Made by a program: the position numbers and the translations under genes. From assembly GCF_003096035.1 (NCBI RefSeq), contig NZ_CP029186.1, forward strand, positions 1,315,001 through 1,379,000: DNA of 64,000 bases, written 5' to 3'. Below are positions 20,901 to 31,813 of the stretch, one piece after another (within the stretch, counting starts at the first letter, position 1; each line of letters opens with the position of its first letter). The DNA comes from Flavobacterium album. Lineage in GTDB: Bacteria; Bacteroidota; Bacteroidia; Flavobacteriales; Flavobacteriaceae. Below the pieces are notes generated by a model. It made no database searches and was not told the origin of the DNA. It worked only from the letters and a program-made list of their open reading frames with translations.

Positions 20901-21406
20901 CATCAGGACAGAAAGAAGCAACGGATATTAATGCCCTTGCCGATGAATATTTAAGGCTGGCGTATCATGGATTAAGGGCTAAAGATAAATCCTTCAATGC
21001 GGAGCTCATTACCCGTTTCGATGAAAATCTCCCGAAAGTAAATATCATTCCGCAGGATGTTGGGCGTGTATTGCTCAACCTGTTTACCAATGCTTTTTAT
21101 GCGACGCAGGAGAAAAGTAAACAGTCGCAGTTTTCAGATGCGCCGTATAAGCCGGCAGTAACTGTAACTACACAGCAAAAAGGCAATTCGATAGAAATCA
21201 TTGTGAAAGACAACGGGACCGGGATTCCCGATGCCATTAAGGATAAGATTTTACAGCCGTTTTTTACCACCAAGCCTACCGGCGAAGGTACCGGATTAGG
21301 GCTGAGCCTCAGTTATGATATTGTGGTCAAGGGACATAACGGGAATATTGCTATTGAAAGCGAAGAAGGTGTTTTTACTACCTTTACAATCACCCTTCCA
21401 ATTTAA
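17906..21406 (+). CDS. Propeller-type sensor histidine kinase (Reg_prop, Y_Y_Y)
   Basis: An 1166-residue membrane kinase. A signal peptide ([20 protein letters not shown]) leads into periplasmic beta-propeller repeats of the two-component regulator type ([32 protein letters not shown] and further copies to about residue 720). A Y_Y_Y domain follows ([24 protein letters not shown] region), then one membrane helix near residues 850-872, a coiled coil, a dimerisation/phosphoacceptor helix ([12 protein letters not shown], His929), and an ATPase domain (N-box [24 protein letters not shown]). Unlike the hybrid sensors common in this phylum it has no receiver or DNA-binding domain, so the signal must pass to a separate regulator, most simply the receivers at 23643 and 24020. 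The following kinase gene starts 11 bases later. Confidence 0.92.
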   Translation: MKHLYYLIFALVFTIAAHSQAKKAAFEYITMEDGLPENRITALLQDKKGYIWMGTQNGLVRHDGYTTKVYEFRTSSKIDFYYINCVFEDSKGIIWVGTEYVGLFRYDVAHDKFVLADMGKGVDLKKKSIKSITEDSQGTIWLITKNENNESSPGSEHNNDLYKYDPAAKNTIPFGAVYKGKNNIDAQTFNVMTEDSRGKLWLGTDNGLYSYDKKQQKFVREIKKGTSNVGDVWHIVESPTKKGELWLANQGFVNSGGGVTRLNTSTKALKNYLRSDGLGSDTIFTIYKDRHKRLWAGTMNGISLIDTKTGAIKNYFPADSGPANRGYGGVVVGMAETPDDKMWIVGPVGIMQFDIKTKTFTRYTTKSGNARGLEHFSLNYTLPPLMDRSGTLYVATLDLGLLRLNNQKSNYTFLKDDYEAEKGYKGGTVYKVAQGKDSIYWLATKNGIIKWDRKANTFETVPDKDSKNAAWNVVVDKNGKIWYTLITGGLYSYDPATGAVETFRNDPNDPKSLPANNAYTLLCDSKGRIWIGTYGAGLCRFDAASRCFVRYPFEKREGNAMIKTDKLDDSNVVSINEDSKGNIWVGTNYGGLNKLDEKTGKFSHYNDRSIGMMCITAFLEDTNGIVWTGSYLHGLFRIDTKTGKIKVYRQEDGLLANNVQGITKDSEGNLWIASERGLTRFNPKTGKFFPLTKANGLPESQFIRPPFKDVNGDFFMVSKRGLVMFNPKNIKPSPIAPATHIQSISYPGKDGGRQETTLYLDGREAPELSYYENRLTFTYIGLHYDNPALNSYRYKLEGYDDAWIEAGTQRSATYTNLSPGTYTFRVKSANADGVWDEKGSSITVTILPPWWRTWWAYALYIVIFGVLLRGYIVYRSRKLKAKNHELEEKVALRTRELNASLESLKTTQSQLIQSEKMASLGELTAGIAHEIQNPLNFVNNFSDVSIELLDEMGEELDKGDVEEAKAIAADVKQNLEKINHHGRRADSIVKGMLQHSRASSGQKEATDINALADEYLRLAYHGLRAKDKSFNAELITRFDENLPKVNIIPQDVGRVLLNLFTNAFYATQEKSKQSQFSDAPYKPAVTVTTQQKGNSIEIIVKDNGTGIPDAIKDKILQPFFTTKPTGEGTGLGLSLSYDIVVKGHNGNIAIESEEGVFTTFTITLPI

Positions 21407-21417
21407 AACATGTGCGT

Positions 21418-23547
21418 ATGAAAAGATACCTGATTTATTTGATAGTACTGTTTGCCCTTCCTGTTTTTGCGCAGGACGAATGGCCGGCACCCGTCATACT
21501 GAATGACAGCCTGCCCCTCTACCGGGAACTTGACGAAGAGAACTGGCAGCAGGTAAACACCTGGGAAAAAGAAGTCGGCTTTAAGGATGTGCTTACGCCA
21601 AAATATTCCGGGTGGTTTAAACCCCCGGAAAGCGCGATAACCAATTTCCAGGTAAAATCGCACGTATGGGTGCGCTACCGTTTAAAAAATACTTCAGCGC
21701 ATGCGCTGATCATTACATTTTCTGCAAGGCATACCAAAGAGCATATCTATATAAGCAAAAAAGGCAAATGGCAACATTTCAAAAGCGGCGATATGGTATC
21801 CTGGAGCGATCGCGACGGCCTTAAGGACCTGTTGGAAGTACCCTATACCCTCGAACCCGGCGAAGAAATTAAGGTGTACCAAAACTTTGGCGATGTCACT
21901 TTCTGGTCGAGCCCAACGCCGCGTATAGGTAATTACCTTAAGATCATCGACCGGTATTATAAAGACGCGCCCAACTATACTTCCGAAGATGTCATCGCCT
22001 TTGGCTTTTTCGGGTTTATGATATTCGGGGTTATTTTCAACCTGTTCTTTTATTATGTCAACCGGGAAAAAGTGTACCTGGTCTTTGCGTTCATGCTCAT
22101 ATCTTCGGCTTTCCTGATGGCAGAGAATGTTTTTTCTTCCCTGGCCTTTGATGAGCTCAGGAGCGCATATCCTTTCTTTCTTGCCGCAACGATCACTTTC
22201 TTTATCATAATGCTATTGCATACGGTGCGCTTCTTCTTCAGGGTGAACATCCATTTCCCCGGATGGGATAAATTCCTGGTATATTTCTCGGTTTACATCG
22301 GTATAAGCGGGGCGCTCATTTACCTGTGTATCCTGAACAGGTGGGTTGTTTTGCTCATGATAATCATTGGTATCACATCATTGGCAGGATTTGTATTTAT
22401 TATAGCTGCTATTGTGATGATCATATCGCTGCTGCGCAAAAAAGACAAGGAAGCCCGATTGTTCGTTATCGCCGCAATGCCGTTTATACTGAGCCCTGTT
22501 CTGGACCTTATCCTCCCGTTCGATTTTAACTGGACCATAGCTACCTGCGGTATGTGGACGATACTCGTGCTGTCATGGGGTATGTTCGCGCGGTTCAAGT
22601 CATTGCAAACGGCAAATGCCCGGGCCGCCCTTGAAAGGGAAGAAGAGCGCAACAGGCTTATTGCCCAGCAAAAACAGGAGCTTGAAGAACTGGTAAAGGA
22701 ACGCACGGCAGAGCTGGAGCACTCACTCGAAAACCTGAAACAAACCCAAAACCAGCTTATACAATCCGAAAAGATGGCCTCTCTGGGAGAGCTCACGGCA
22801 GGCATTGCCCACGAGATACAAAACCCGCTCAACTTTGTAAACAACTTCAGCGATGTAAGCATCGAGCTGCTGGACGAGATGGAAGAAGAACTCGACAAAG
22901 GTGATCTTGCTGAGGTAAAAGCTATTTCGGGCGATATAAAACAAAACCTCGAAAAGATCATGCACCATGGCAAGCGTGCCGACAGCATCGTAAAAGGGAT
23001 GCTGCAGCACAGCCGCGCCTCATCAGGGCAAAAAGAGCCGACCGACATTAATATACTGGCCGACGAATATTTAAGGCTGGCCTACCACGGGCTTCGGGCA
23101 AAGGACAAATCTTTCAATGCCGACCTTATAACCCATTTTGAAGAGGGGCTGCCTAAAGTAAGCATCATTCCGCAGGATGTTGGCCGTGTGTTGCTCAACC
23201 TGTTTACCAATGCATTCTATGCTACGCAGCAGAAACAGAAAAGCTTGTTAAATGACAAACAGGGAGAAGCCATAGCCTATAAACCGACATTAATGGTCAC
23301 CACATTGCAAAAAGGCAATTCAGTTGAGATCATTGTGAAAGATAACGGTACCGGAATACCCGATGCCATAAAGGATAAGATATTGCAGCCCTTCTTTACC
23401 ACCAAGCCTACGGGCGAAGGTACCGGGCTGGGGCTTTCATTAAGCTATGATATCATCGTAAAAGGACATGGCGGTACCATTGATATTCAAAGTGAAGAAG
23501 GTGAAGGGTCTGAATTTACGGTTGCCTTGCCTGCAGGCGGATCGTAG
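21418..23547 (+). CDS. 7TM-DISM sensor histidine kinase
   Basis: A 709-residue kinase: signal peptide ending VFAQ, a periplasmic 7TMR-DISM extracellular domain (about 40-185; HVWVRYRLKNTS, EEIKVYQNFG), a seven-helix membrane region (about 190-395), a coiled coil with repeated Glu/Arg/Gln, then HisKA (His465 in [12 protein letters not shown]) and an ATPase domain ([26 protein letters not shown]). From about residue 450 onward it is nearly the same protein as the kinase half of the gene just upstream, both in amino acids and in long stretches of DNA, indicating a tandem duplication of the kinase module joined to a different sensor. I chose the ATG at 21418 rather than a GTG at 21412. It has no receiver domain. 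Confidence 0.92.
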   Translation: MKRYLIYLIVLFALPVFAQDEWPAPVILNDSLPLYRELDEENWQQVNTWEKEVGFKDVLTPKYSGWFKPPESAITNFQVKSHVWVRYRLKNTSAHALIITFSARHTKEHIYISKKGKWQHFKSGDMVSWSDRDGLKDLLEVPYTLEPGEEIKVYQNFGDVTFWSSPTPRIGNYLKIIDRYYKDAPNYTSEDVIAFGFFGFMIFGVIFNLFFYYVNREKVYLVFAFMLISSAFLMAENVFSSLAFDELRSAYPFFLAATITFFIIMLLHTVRFFFRVNIHFPGWDKFLVYFSVYIGISGALIYLCILNRWVVLLMIIIGITSLAGFVFIIAAIVMIISLLRKKDKEARLFVIAAMPFILSPVLDLILPFDFNWTIATCGMWTILVLSWGMFARFKSLQTANARAALEREEERNRLIAQQKQELEELVKERTAELEHSLENLKQTQNQLIQSEKMASLGELTAGIAHEIQNPLNFVNNFSDVSIELLDEMEEELDKGDLAEVKAISGDIKQNLEKIMHHGKRADSIVKGMLQHSRASSGQKEPTDINILADEYLRLAYHGLRAKDKSFNADLITHFEEGLPKVSIIPQDVGRVLLNLFTNAFYATQQKQKSLLNDKQGEAIAYKPTLMVTTLQKGNSVEIIVKDNGTGIPDAIKDKILQPFFTTKPTGEGTGLGLSLSYDIIVKGHGGTIDIQSEEGEGSEFTVALPAGGS

Positions 23548-23642
23548 CATTGTTGAACGAATTGAAACGCAGGTTTTTTATCCTGCTGTATAATTGTTAC
23601 ATTAGCAACTTTAGTTGAAGCATTTTTTAAAACAGTCAGACT

Positions 23643-24020
23643 ATGAAAATACTGGTAGTAGATGATGAGGCAGATGTACAGCCGCTCTTCCAGCAGCGTT
23701 TCCGCAAAGAAATAAAAAACCACGAGATCGATTTTGATTTTGCCCAGTCGGGCGAAGAAGCGCTGGCCTACCTCGAAGGGCATCACTCCGAAGTGGTGCT
23801 GATACTGTCCGACATCAACATGCCGGGAATGAGCGGCATTGAGCTGCTGTCGAAAATAAGGCACGACTACAGTGCGCCGCCGCCGGTGGTTATGATGATA
23901 ACGGCCTATGGCGACGAAGAGAACCACAGGCAGGCAATGGAAAAGGGAGCCAACGACTTCCTGACCAAGCCGCTGGACTTTAATTTATTGAAAGACAAAC
24001 TTAAACACCTTGAACTATAA
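23643..24020 (+). CDS. Single-domain response regulator (CheY-like receiver)
   Basis: A 125-residue stand-alone receiver with the full set of conserved residues: acidic pair Asp7/Asp8, phosphoacceptor Asp57 in LSDINMPG, Thr87 in MITAYGD, and Lys109 in LTKPLDF. It has no output domain, so it works by protein contact or as a phosphorelay intermediate. The gene follows the two kinases by 95 bases, and its stop codon shares one base with the start of the receiver-cyclase gene, so the two regulators are translated together. The likely phosphodonors are the kinases at 17906 and 21418, by neighbourhood. Confidence 0.92.
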   Translation: MKILVVDDEADVQPLFQQRFRKEIKNHEIDFDFAQSGEEALAYLEGHHSEVVLILSDINMPGMSGIELLSKIRHDYSAPPPVVMMITAYGDEENHRQAMEKGANDFLTKPLDFNLLKDKLKHLEL

Positions 24021-25063
24021 TGGCGAAGATACTGGTTGTTGATGATGAGGCCGACCTGGAAGTGCTGGTGAAGCAAAAGTTCCGAAAGAAGATACGTGAG
24101 AATATTTATGAATTCGTGTTTGCGCAAAATGGTGAAGAGGCGCTGCAAAAATTACAGGAACACCCCGACCTCGACATTATACTGAGCGATATCAACATGC
24201 CGGTAATGGACGGGCTTACGCTGCTGTCGCATCTGCCGGAAGCTAATCCTGCGGTAAAGGCCGTTGTGGTTTCAGCCTACGGCGACCTGCAGAACATACG
24301 TGCGGCCATGAACCGCGGGGCGTTCGACTTTGTGGTAAAGCCTGTCGATTTTGAAGACCTTGAGCTTACCATGGAAAAAACCATCGAGCACGTGCGCCAG
24401 ATACAGCAAACCATCAAAGCCATCAAAGAAAACAACATCCTAAAGATGTATGTAGATGAGAATGTGCTCAACTTTATGAACAATAAGGAATTTGAGAACA
24501 CCCTGCTAAAAAACGAAATGCTGGAAGCCAGCGTGCTTTTCGTAGACGTATGTGGTTTTACAGCCCTTACCGAACAGATCCCGGCTAATGAAGTGGTAAA
24601 ACTTCTTAACAGCCTTTTTGATAAGATCGTAAAAGAGGTGATAGCACAGGGAGGCCACGTGGATAAATTCATGGGCGATGCCGTAATGGCGGTATTCCGT
24701 GGCGATTACCATCTGGACCGCGCTATAGATGCCGCGCTTGCCATCCGCCAGGCCATCGCAGCAAGCGAAGAGATACAGGCAGGGGATAAAGCCTACAAGG
24801 CCGCAATATCGATAGGTGTCAATTCGGGTGAAATGGTTTCCGGCAACATCGGCTCCGAATCGTTGAAAAGGCTTGATTATACTGTCATAGGCGATGCCGT
24901 AAATCTGGCACAGCGCCTGCAAGCAGCAGCAAAGCCCGGGCAGATACTCATTACCGAGCAGGTGTACAACCGGGCTAAAGAATCATTCAACTGCGGGCCG
25001 GTAGGTGAGTTCACACTAAAAAACAAGGCCAATCCCGTAATGACGTATGAGGTTATAGATTAA
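24020..25063 (+). CDS. Response regulator with class III adenylate/guanylate cyclase output
   Basis: A 347-residue regulator. Residues 1-120 form a receiver (Asp57 in LSDINMP, Ser85, Lys107 in VVKPVD); a coiled-coil linker of about 121-165 follows; residues 170-320 are a class III nucleotide cyclase. Both metal-binding aspartates are present (Asp176 in LFVDVCGF, Asp220 in DKFMGD), as are the transition-state Asn295 and Arg299 (NLAQR). The base-selecting pair is Lys216 and Thr288, the combination of class IIIb adenylate cyclases, so cAMP is the expected product rather than cGMP. The enzyme should be catalytically complete and switched by phosphorylation. It begins one base inside the preceding receiver gene. 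Few cAMP targets are known in Flavobacteria. Confidence 0.9.
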   Translation: MAKILVVDDEADLEVLVKQKFRKKIRENIYEFVFAQNGEEALQKLQEHPDLDIILSDINMPVMDGLTLLSHLPEANPAVKAVVVSAYGDLQNIRAAMNRGAFDFVVKPVDFEDLELTMEKTIEHVRQIQQTIKAIKENNILKMYVDENVLNFMNNKEFENTLLKNEMLEASVLFVDVCGFTALTEQIPANEVVKLLNSLFDKIVKEVIAQGGHVDKFMGDAVMAVFRGDYHLDRAIDAALAIRQAIAASEEIQAGDKAYKAAISIGVNSGEMVSGNIGSESLKRLDYTVIGDAVNLAQRLQAAAKPGQILITEQVYNRAKESFNCGPVGEFTLKNKANPVMTYEVID

Positions 25064-25091
25064 TTTTTTTCTAAAAATATAGTCTAAGAGT

Positions 25092-25210
25092 TCTGTCACT
25101 GCGAGGAGGAACGACGAAGCAGTCTTTCAATTCAGGCAATATTGTGACCTTGGAAAGATTGCTTCGTCGTTTCTCCCTGTACCGCAGGCAGGCTCGCAAA
25201 GACGGTGCGT
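25092..25210. repeat. Dispersed inverted repeat (CGAAGCAGTCTTTC / GAAAGATTGCTTCG)
   Basis: The two arms frame a short loop, and the outer ends read CACTGCGAGG and GCTCGCAAAGACGGTG. The element is related to the one at 16629-16720. Elements of this look are common between genes of Bacteroidota. Confidence 0.6.
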
Positions 25211-25224
25211 GAAGATAATAAAGA

Positions 25225-25256
25225 AAAGCCCGAAGTTGATGAGCTTCGGGCTTTGT
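25225..25256 (+). terminator. Rho-independent terminator
   Basis: AAAGCCCGAAG and CTTCGGGCTTT form a perfect 11-bp stem with an 8-base loop, followed by TG and T-rich sequence. It lies between the cyclase gene and the converging YitT-type gene and can serve both. Confidence 0.75.
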
Positions 25257-25290
25257 TATGTCTTGAAACGAAAATAATATCGGTTTACGA

Positions 25291-25327
25291 CTCCCCTCTC
25301 CTCCGGAGAGGGGCCGGGGGTGAGGCC
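25291..25327. repeat. Dispersed hairpin repeat (CTCCCCTCTCC / GGAGAGGGG)
   Basis: A stem of CCCCTCTCC with GGAGAGGGG and the tail GGGGGTGAGG, the same family as at 16753, 29279, 35141 and 58711. It ends two bases before the stop codon of the YitT-family gene. Confidence 0.6.
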
Positions 25328-25329
25328 CT

Positions 25330-26199
25330 CTAATGCCTCGCCTTCCTGCTCAATATCCCGCCCGCAGCTTCCTTGATGATATTAGTAAACACGAACGCTT
25401 TAGGGTCAATTTCGTGTACCATATTGTTTAGCCTGCGTAATTCCATGCGGGTTACTACGGTGAATACGATATCGCAATCCTGGCTGATGTCATAGCTCTC
25501 TTTCATAAAGCCCCTTTCGCCTTTATAAATGGTGATGCCGCGGCCCAGGCGCATAACTAATGCTTCCTTTATCTTCTCGCTTTCGCCTGATATGATGGTC
25601 ACGCCGGTGTACTCCTCAAGCCCCTCGACGACAAAGTTGATGGTCTTGGAGGCAGTATAATAGGTGAGGATGGAATACAATGCCGTTGGCAGCCCCAGCT
25701 CTACAGCCGCTACAAGGAATATGATGATATTGATACCCAGTATGATCTCGCTGGTGGTAAAGCTGATGCGTTTGCCCGTATATAATGCCAGTATCTCAAC
25801 GCCATCCAGTGCATAGCCGCCCCGCATGGCCAGCCCGATACCGATGCCCATAAATACCCCGCCAAATATTGATACCAACAGCTTATCGGAAGTGATTTGT
25901 GGATAATCGATATAATACAGGCAGAGTCCAAGACCGATAATAGCCGTCATGGTGCGCAGGGCAAAATTGCGGTTCACCTGGAAAGCCGCCATGATCACGA
26001 ACGGTATGTTGGCCAGTATGATCACATATGGGATATCCCAATGGTACAGTTCATGAACCAATAGCGAGATACCGGTCATACCGCCGTCGAAAAATTTGTT
26101 AGGTACTAAAAAGCCCTTTAGCGCGAAACCGCAAAAAAGGATGCCGGCCACAGCATAGGCAATATCGACAAGGTTACTTTTAGAGTAGAGTTGCTTCAT
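25330..26199 (-). CDS. YitT family membrane protein
   Basis: A 289-residue protein with about five or six membrane helices in the first 200 residues (LVDIAYAVAGILFCGFALKG, LVSIFGGVFMGIGIGLAMRG, IILGINIIIFLVAAVELGL) and a C-terminal soluble DUF2179-type domain (VTIISGESEKIKEALVMRL...). This is the standard YitT layout; the family's molecular function is unsettled. It lies one base downstream of the HD-domain gene, so the two form one transcript. Confidence 0.88.
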   Translation of the reverse strand: MKQLYSKSNLVDIAYAVAGILFCGFALKGFLVPNKFFDGGMTGISLLVHELYHWDIPYVIILANIPFVIMAAFQVNRNFALRTMTAIIGLGLCLYYIDYPQITSDKLLVSIFGGVFMGIGIGLAMRGGYALDGVEILALYTGKRISFTTSEIILGINIIIFLVAAVELGLPTALYSILTYYTASKTINFVVEGLEEYTGVTIISGESEKIKEALVMRLGRGITIYKGERGFMKESYDISQDCDIVFTVVTRMELRRLNNMVHEIDPKAFVFTNIIKEAAGGILSRKARH

Positions 26200-26200
26200 T

Positions 26201-26776
26201 TTATAGTTTCGCTTTCAGCGTGTTTAAATTCTCTTCTTTTTTGGCACTTCGCAATGCAACAGACGTTGGTGTAAAAAAGCGGTGGTTCTCCAGGAATTTT
26301 ACCTGTATGGCATCCCACTCTTTTTCGTCGGCAATCACTCCGGCGTGCAGCATTTCGTGGTACAGTTTTTCGCCGGTCGCAAAAAAATCGTCACGGCCAA
26401 GGTAATCCAGGTCGGCATCACAAATGATCTGTTCCGCCAGCGAGCCGGGATTTTGCGGCAGCTGCGTTGCCATAATAATGCGGCATATTTCGTCAATATC
26501 CTCCACGTTATAACCATAACCGGGCAGTACTTCGCGGGCAATTTCGCAGGAGCGGTCCTCATGCTGCACCCTTTGGTACAAATACCCCGCATCATGGTAA
26601 ACAGCGGCAACCAGCAGCAGTTCCAGCATCCTGCCGGTAAGGCCTTCCTGTTTCGCAATGGCTTCGGCACGGCTGTACACATCGAGCGTATGCTCCAGCG
26701 TATGGTATTTCAGGTGCTTTGGAAGGTCGTTCCGCAGCTTATCCAGCATATAGGCGCATTCGGGTCGCTGTAGCAT
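26201..26776 (-). CDS. HD domain-containing phosphohydrolase
   Basis: A 191-residue protein with an HD-type metal-dependent phosphohydrolase core: His24-xxx-His28 region (YHTLEHTLDVYSRA), the defining His-Asp pair in AAVYHDAGYLYQR, and a later Asp in CDADLDYLGRDDF. Such proteins hydrolyse nucleotides or cyclic nucleotides, but nothing here fixes the substrate. It is the first gene of a two-gene unit with the YitT-family gene. Confidence 0.82.
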   Translation of the reverse strand: MLQRPECAYMLDKLRNDLPKHLKYHTLEHTLDVYSRAEAIAKQEGLTGRMLELLLVAAVYHDAGYLYQRVQHEDRSCEIAREVLPGYGYNVEDIDEICRIIMATQLPQNPGSLAEQIICDADLDYLGRDDFFATGEKLYHEMLHAGVIADEKEWDAIQVKFLENHRFFTPTSVALRSAKKEENLNTLKAKL

Positions 26777-29227
<2,451 letters not shown>

Positions 29228-29240
29228 CCGGATTTTTAAG

Positions 29241-29278
29241 ATAAAGTGGAGTTCCGCCAATAGCGGGGCTTTATTTTT
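29241..29278 (+). terminator. Possible terminator after GH97
   Basis: An imperfect hairpin (AAAG...CCGC / GCGG...CTTT) followed by ATTTTTG, starting 13 bases past the GH97 stop codon. Confidence 0.4.
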
Positions 29279-29324
29279 GACCTCATCCCAACCCTTCTCC
29301 AAAGGAGAAGGGCAGCTTCACTCA
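29279..29324. repeat. Dispersed hairpin repeat (CCCTTCTCC / GGAGAAGGG)
   Basis: Same family as the hairpins at 16753, 25291, 35141 and 58711: CCTCATCCCAACCC, the stem, then GCAGCTTCACTC, a tail also found at 35150. Confidence 0.55.
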
Positions 29325-29358
29325 TTCCGGAATTGCCGGATTCATATAAAAGATGATT

Positions 29359-29672
29359 ACCTGCAAGGTCTCAAAGACAAAGGTGTTCGAAAGAGTTTGA
29401 ATATATGTCGTTCCTCCGGAACTCAAAGCCCCACTATATCCGCGATTTCTATAAACATACCGCCCCGCTGGGGCTGTGTGGATGAGTCCCGGAGGGACGG
29501 AATATTTATAGAAATCAACAGGAGTACGTCCTCCAGAGCTCCGGAGGAGCGGCATATACCACTCTAAATTTTAAATCCAACTTTGTACAACCAAACAATA
29601 AAAACTTTTAACTCATTGTTTTTGAATAAAATATAGTCTTCCGGACACCTGTGTCTCTAAGACCTTGTAGGT
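29359..29672. repeat. Nested repeat: one inverted-repeat element inside another
   Basis: The outer arms at 29359-29394 and 29637-29672 are about 36 bases long, imperfectly inverted copies containing CAAGGTCT and CACCTGTGTC-like sequence. The same family appears intact with a short middle at 54893-54983. Here the arms are separated by a second, unrelated inverted-repeat element (outer arms 29400-29424 / 29536-29560 around CTCCGGA; inner arms TTTCTATAAA / TTTATAGAAA). No open frame of note. The picture is of one element having landed within another. Confidence 0.55.
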
Positions 29673-29755
29673 ATAATTTAACCAATATATGATTGAGAAA
29701 GAGTAACGACAAGCAATCTAACATTTTTACACAGTTATGTTGCCCAAACATTTTG

Positions 29756-29763
29756 TAGGTTTG
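29756..29763 (+). promoter_or_regulatory. -7 promoter box (TAGGTTTG) of the TRIC gene
   Basis: TAGGTTTG matches TAnnTTTG and lies 18 bases before the ATG at 29782. No -33 element at the usual distance. Confidence 0.45.
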
Positions 29764-29781
29764 CTTTATTAATACTGTAAA

Positions 29782-30384
29782 ATGTTCCACGCACTCGATA
29801 TCATCGGTACCCTCGCCTTCGCTATTTCCGGCGCACTGACGGCGATCAACAAAAAGCTCGACCTGTTTGGGGTGCTTACCATTGCCTTTGTAACGGCAGT
29901 GGGCGGCGGTACATTGCGCGATGTCCTCACAGGCAGCACTCCCGTGGGATGGATGCTCAACCTGGACAGCGTTTACATTATACTGCTTGGCTTTTGCCTT
30001 TCTGCCCTGTTTTGGAGAAGGCTTGAAAAGCTGCGGGTTTCGCTGTTTCTATTCGATACCATCGGGCTCGGTGTGTTTACCATGATCGGGATCGAAAAAG
30101 GCCTTATCGCCGGGCTGCACCCCGTGATCTGTGTGGCGCTGGGCACTATGACGGCCTGCTTTGGCGGGGTCATCAGGGATATTTTGTGTAACGAAATACC
30201 GGTACTTTTCAGGAAGGAAACGTTCTATGCTACGGTATGTATTTTTGGCGGCATTGTGTTCTTTGCTTTGAGGCGCACAGGGCTGAATATTGATATCATT
30301 TATGCGGCATCCTCAGCACTTATCATTATTTTCAGGCTGCTGGCGGTGAAGTTTAAATGGTATTTACCGGTGTTGAAAGTCTGA
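29782..30384 (+). CDS. TRIC-family / UPF0126 membrane protein
   Basis: A 200-residue membrane protein of the prokaryotic trimeric intracellular cation channel family (formerly UPF0126, YadS/YicG). It carries the family's two-fold internal repeat with glycine-rich signatures: AVGGGTLRDVL in the first half and ACFGGVIRDIL in the second. About six to seven helices. The family forms homotrimeric cation (K+)-conducting channels. It is transcribed alone and ends 110 bases from the converging kinase gene, with a perfect inverted repeat between. Confidence 0.9.
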   Translation: MFHALDIIGTLAFAISGALTAINKKLDLFGVLTIAFVTAVGGGTLRDVLTGSTPVGWMLNLDSVYIILLGFCLSALFWRRLEKLRVSLFLFDTIGLGVFTMIGIEKGLIAGLHPVICVALGTMTACFGGVIRDILCNEIPVLFRKETFYATVCIFGGIVFFALRRTGLNIDIIYAASSALIIIFRLLAVKFKWYLPVLKV

Positions 30385-30387
30385 ACT

Positions 30388-30460
30388 GTAGAGACGCAGT
30401 GCCTGCGTCTCGCCCAATATCGGCAAAACAGTTCGTGAGACGCAGGCACTGCGTCTCTAC
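30388..30460. repeat. Perfect 24-bp inverted repeat, GAGACGCAG family
   Basis: Arms at 30388-30411 and 30437-30460 are exact reverse complements, and each arm is itself nearly palindromic (GAGACGCA / TGCGTCTC). The element lies between two converging genes and could fold into a very stable hairpin on either strand. Confidence 0.75.
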
Positions 30461-30493
30461 ATCACGTATTAATTTGTAAATTCGTAGCTAATA

Positions 30494-31813
30494 CTATTCC
30501 AGCAAACAGATCACAAATCGCGTCCTTTCATTATCTGTATCAAACGAAAGGTACCCGCCATGGGCTTCCACGATGTTCTTAGATAAAGTAAGCCCAATGC
30601 CTGCACCTTCTTTCCGCGTGGTAAAGAACGGCAGGAATATCTTATCCTCAATAGCCGCATCGATACCGTTACCCGTATCGGTAATAATAATGAACACACG
30701 CTTATTCTTTATTTCGGTAGCGATATCAATGTGCTTTTCGCCCATTCCGTCCAGTGCATAAATGCTGTTGGTAAGCAGGTTGATGAGCACCTGTTCCATC
30801 TGCAGCCTGTCGATCATCAGCCAGCGGTTAAGGGTCACTGAATTTGTCACCGTAATATTCGCTTTTTTGAACAATGGTGCCATAATGTTCAGCACGCTCC
30901 CGAGCAGGGTCGTAAGGTCGGTTTTTTCCTTGTTCGGCGTAGGGAGCATGGCCAGCTTGCGGTAGCTTTCGATGAAGTTTTGCAGGTGGTCACTTCGGTG
31001 CAGCATAGTCGATACGCTTTGCCTGATGTCGTCGAGGTCATCTTTGGAAAGCGACTCCTGCTGCACCAACTCGTTGAGATTCTGCGTAAGCGAACGTATC
31101 GGGGTGACTGAGTTCATCAGCTCGTGTGATATAACCTTCATCAGGTTGATCCAGGCTTCTTTCTCTTTTTTCTCGATCACTTTCTGTATCGAATCGAGCA
31201 GGATGATGTAATAATCCTTGTCATACGTCCTTGTCATCGACGATTGCAGCATGAATGTCTGCGTGTCCTGCTTATCCACACGTATCTGGAGTGTCGACCG
31301 TATCTCGCCGAATTCCCTTTCTTCAATAACATGGCACAATGCCGGAAGCTGGTTTTTCAGGTAGCTCCATTTAGATACCTTTGGCACGATGAAATGCTTC
31401 GAAAAATAATCGTTCATCAGGAAGATGTTCCAGTCGTCCCTATCTTTTTGGAGGATAAGCACACCTGTCTCGATATTGTTCAGGATGGCGCGGTACACCA
31501 GGTCTTTCGACTCCGCATCATTTTCCTTATCTTTCAGGCTGTTATACAGGCGAAAGAGGTTCTTGTAATTATCGGATGAATTGTGTTTTGAAAAATCCGC
31601 AGAAAAATCGTTGTTGAGTATGGCACTGATGGTTTTGTCGTAAAACTGGAAAATAGTCCGGATAATGGCGAAAAGCTCTGCAAGCAAGCCCAGGAAAATG
31701 ACAAAGCATAATACGGATGTGTAAATAAGGTCGTTTTGGTACGCCCACAGGCACAGGCCGACGGCACCAATAATAAAGGCCAGGCGTATAAAGAGTTTTT
31801 GGTAAAGTTTCAT
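30494..31813 (-). CDS. NtrB-type sensor histidine kinase
   Basis: A 439-residue kinase with two N-terminal membrane helices (about 9-55), a PAS-like region (about 110-215), a phosphoacceptor helix (ISHELMNSVTPI) and an ATPase domain (NLLTNSIYAL, DTGNGIDAAI, GAGIGLTLS). It overlaps the sigma-54 activator gene by four bases, so it is almost certainly that regulator's partner. The sensor region between the helices is very short, which suggests sensing within or next to the membrane, or in the cytoplasm through the PAS-like part. Its place beside an efflux operon suggests response to membrane stress or to a toxic compound; this is inference. Confidence 0.9.
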   Translation of the reverse strand: MKLYQKLFIRLAFIIGAVGLCLWAYQNDLIYTSVLCFVIFLGLLAELFAIIRTIFQFYDKTISAILNNDFSADFSKHNSSDNYKNLFRLYNSLKDKENDAESKDLVYRAILNNIETGVLILQKDRDDWNIFLMNDYFSKHFIVPKVSKWSYLKNQLPALCHVIEEREFGEIRSTLQIRVDKQDTQTFMLQSSMTRTYDKDYYIILLDSIQKVIEKKEKEAWINLMKVISHELMNSVTPIRSLTQNLNELVQQESLSKDDLDDIRQSVSTMLHRSDHLQNFIESYRKLAMLPTPNKEKTDLTTLLGSVLNIMAPLFKKANITVTNSVTLNRWLMIDRLQMEQVLINLLTNSIYALDGMGEKHIDIATEIKNKRVFIIITDTGNGIDAAIEDKIFLPFFTTRKEGAGIGLTLSKNIVEAHGGYLSFDTDNERTRFVICLLE

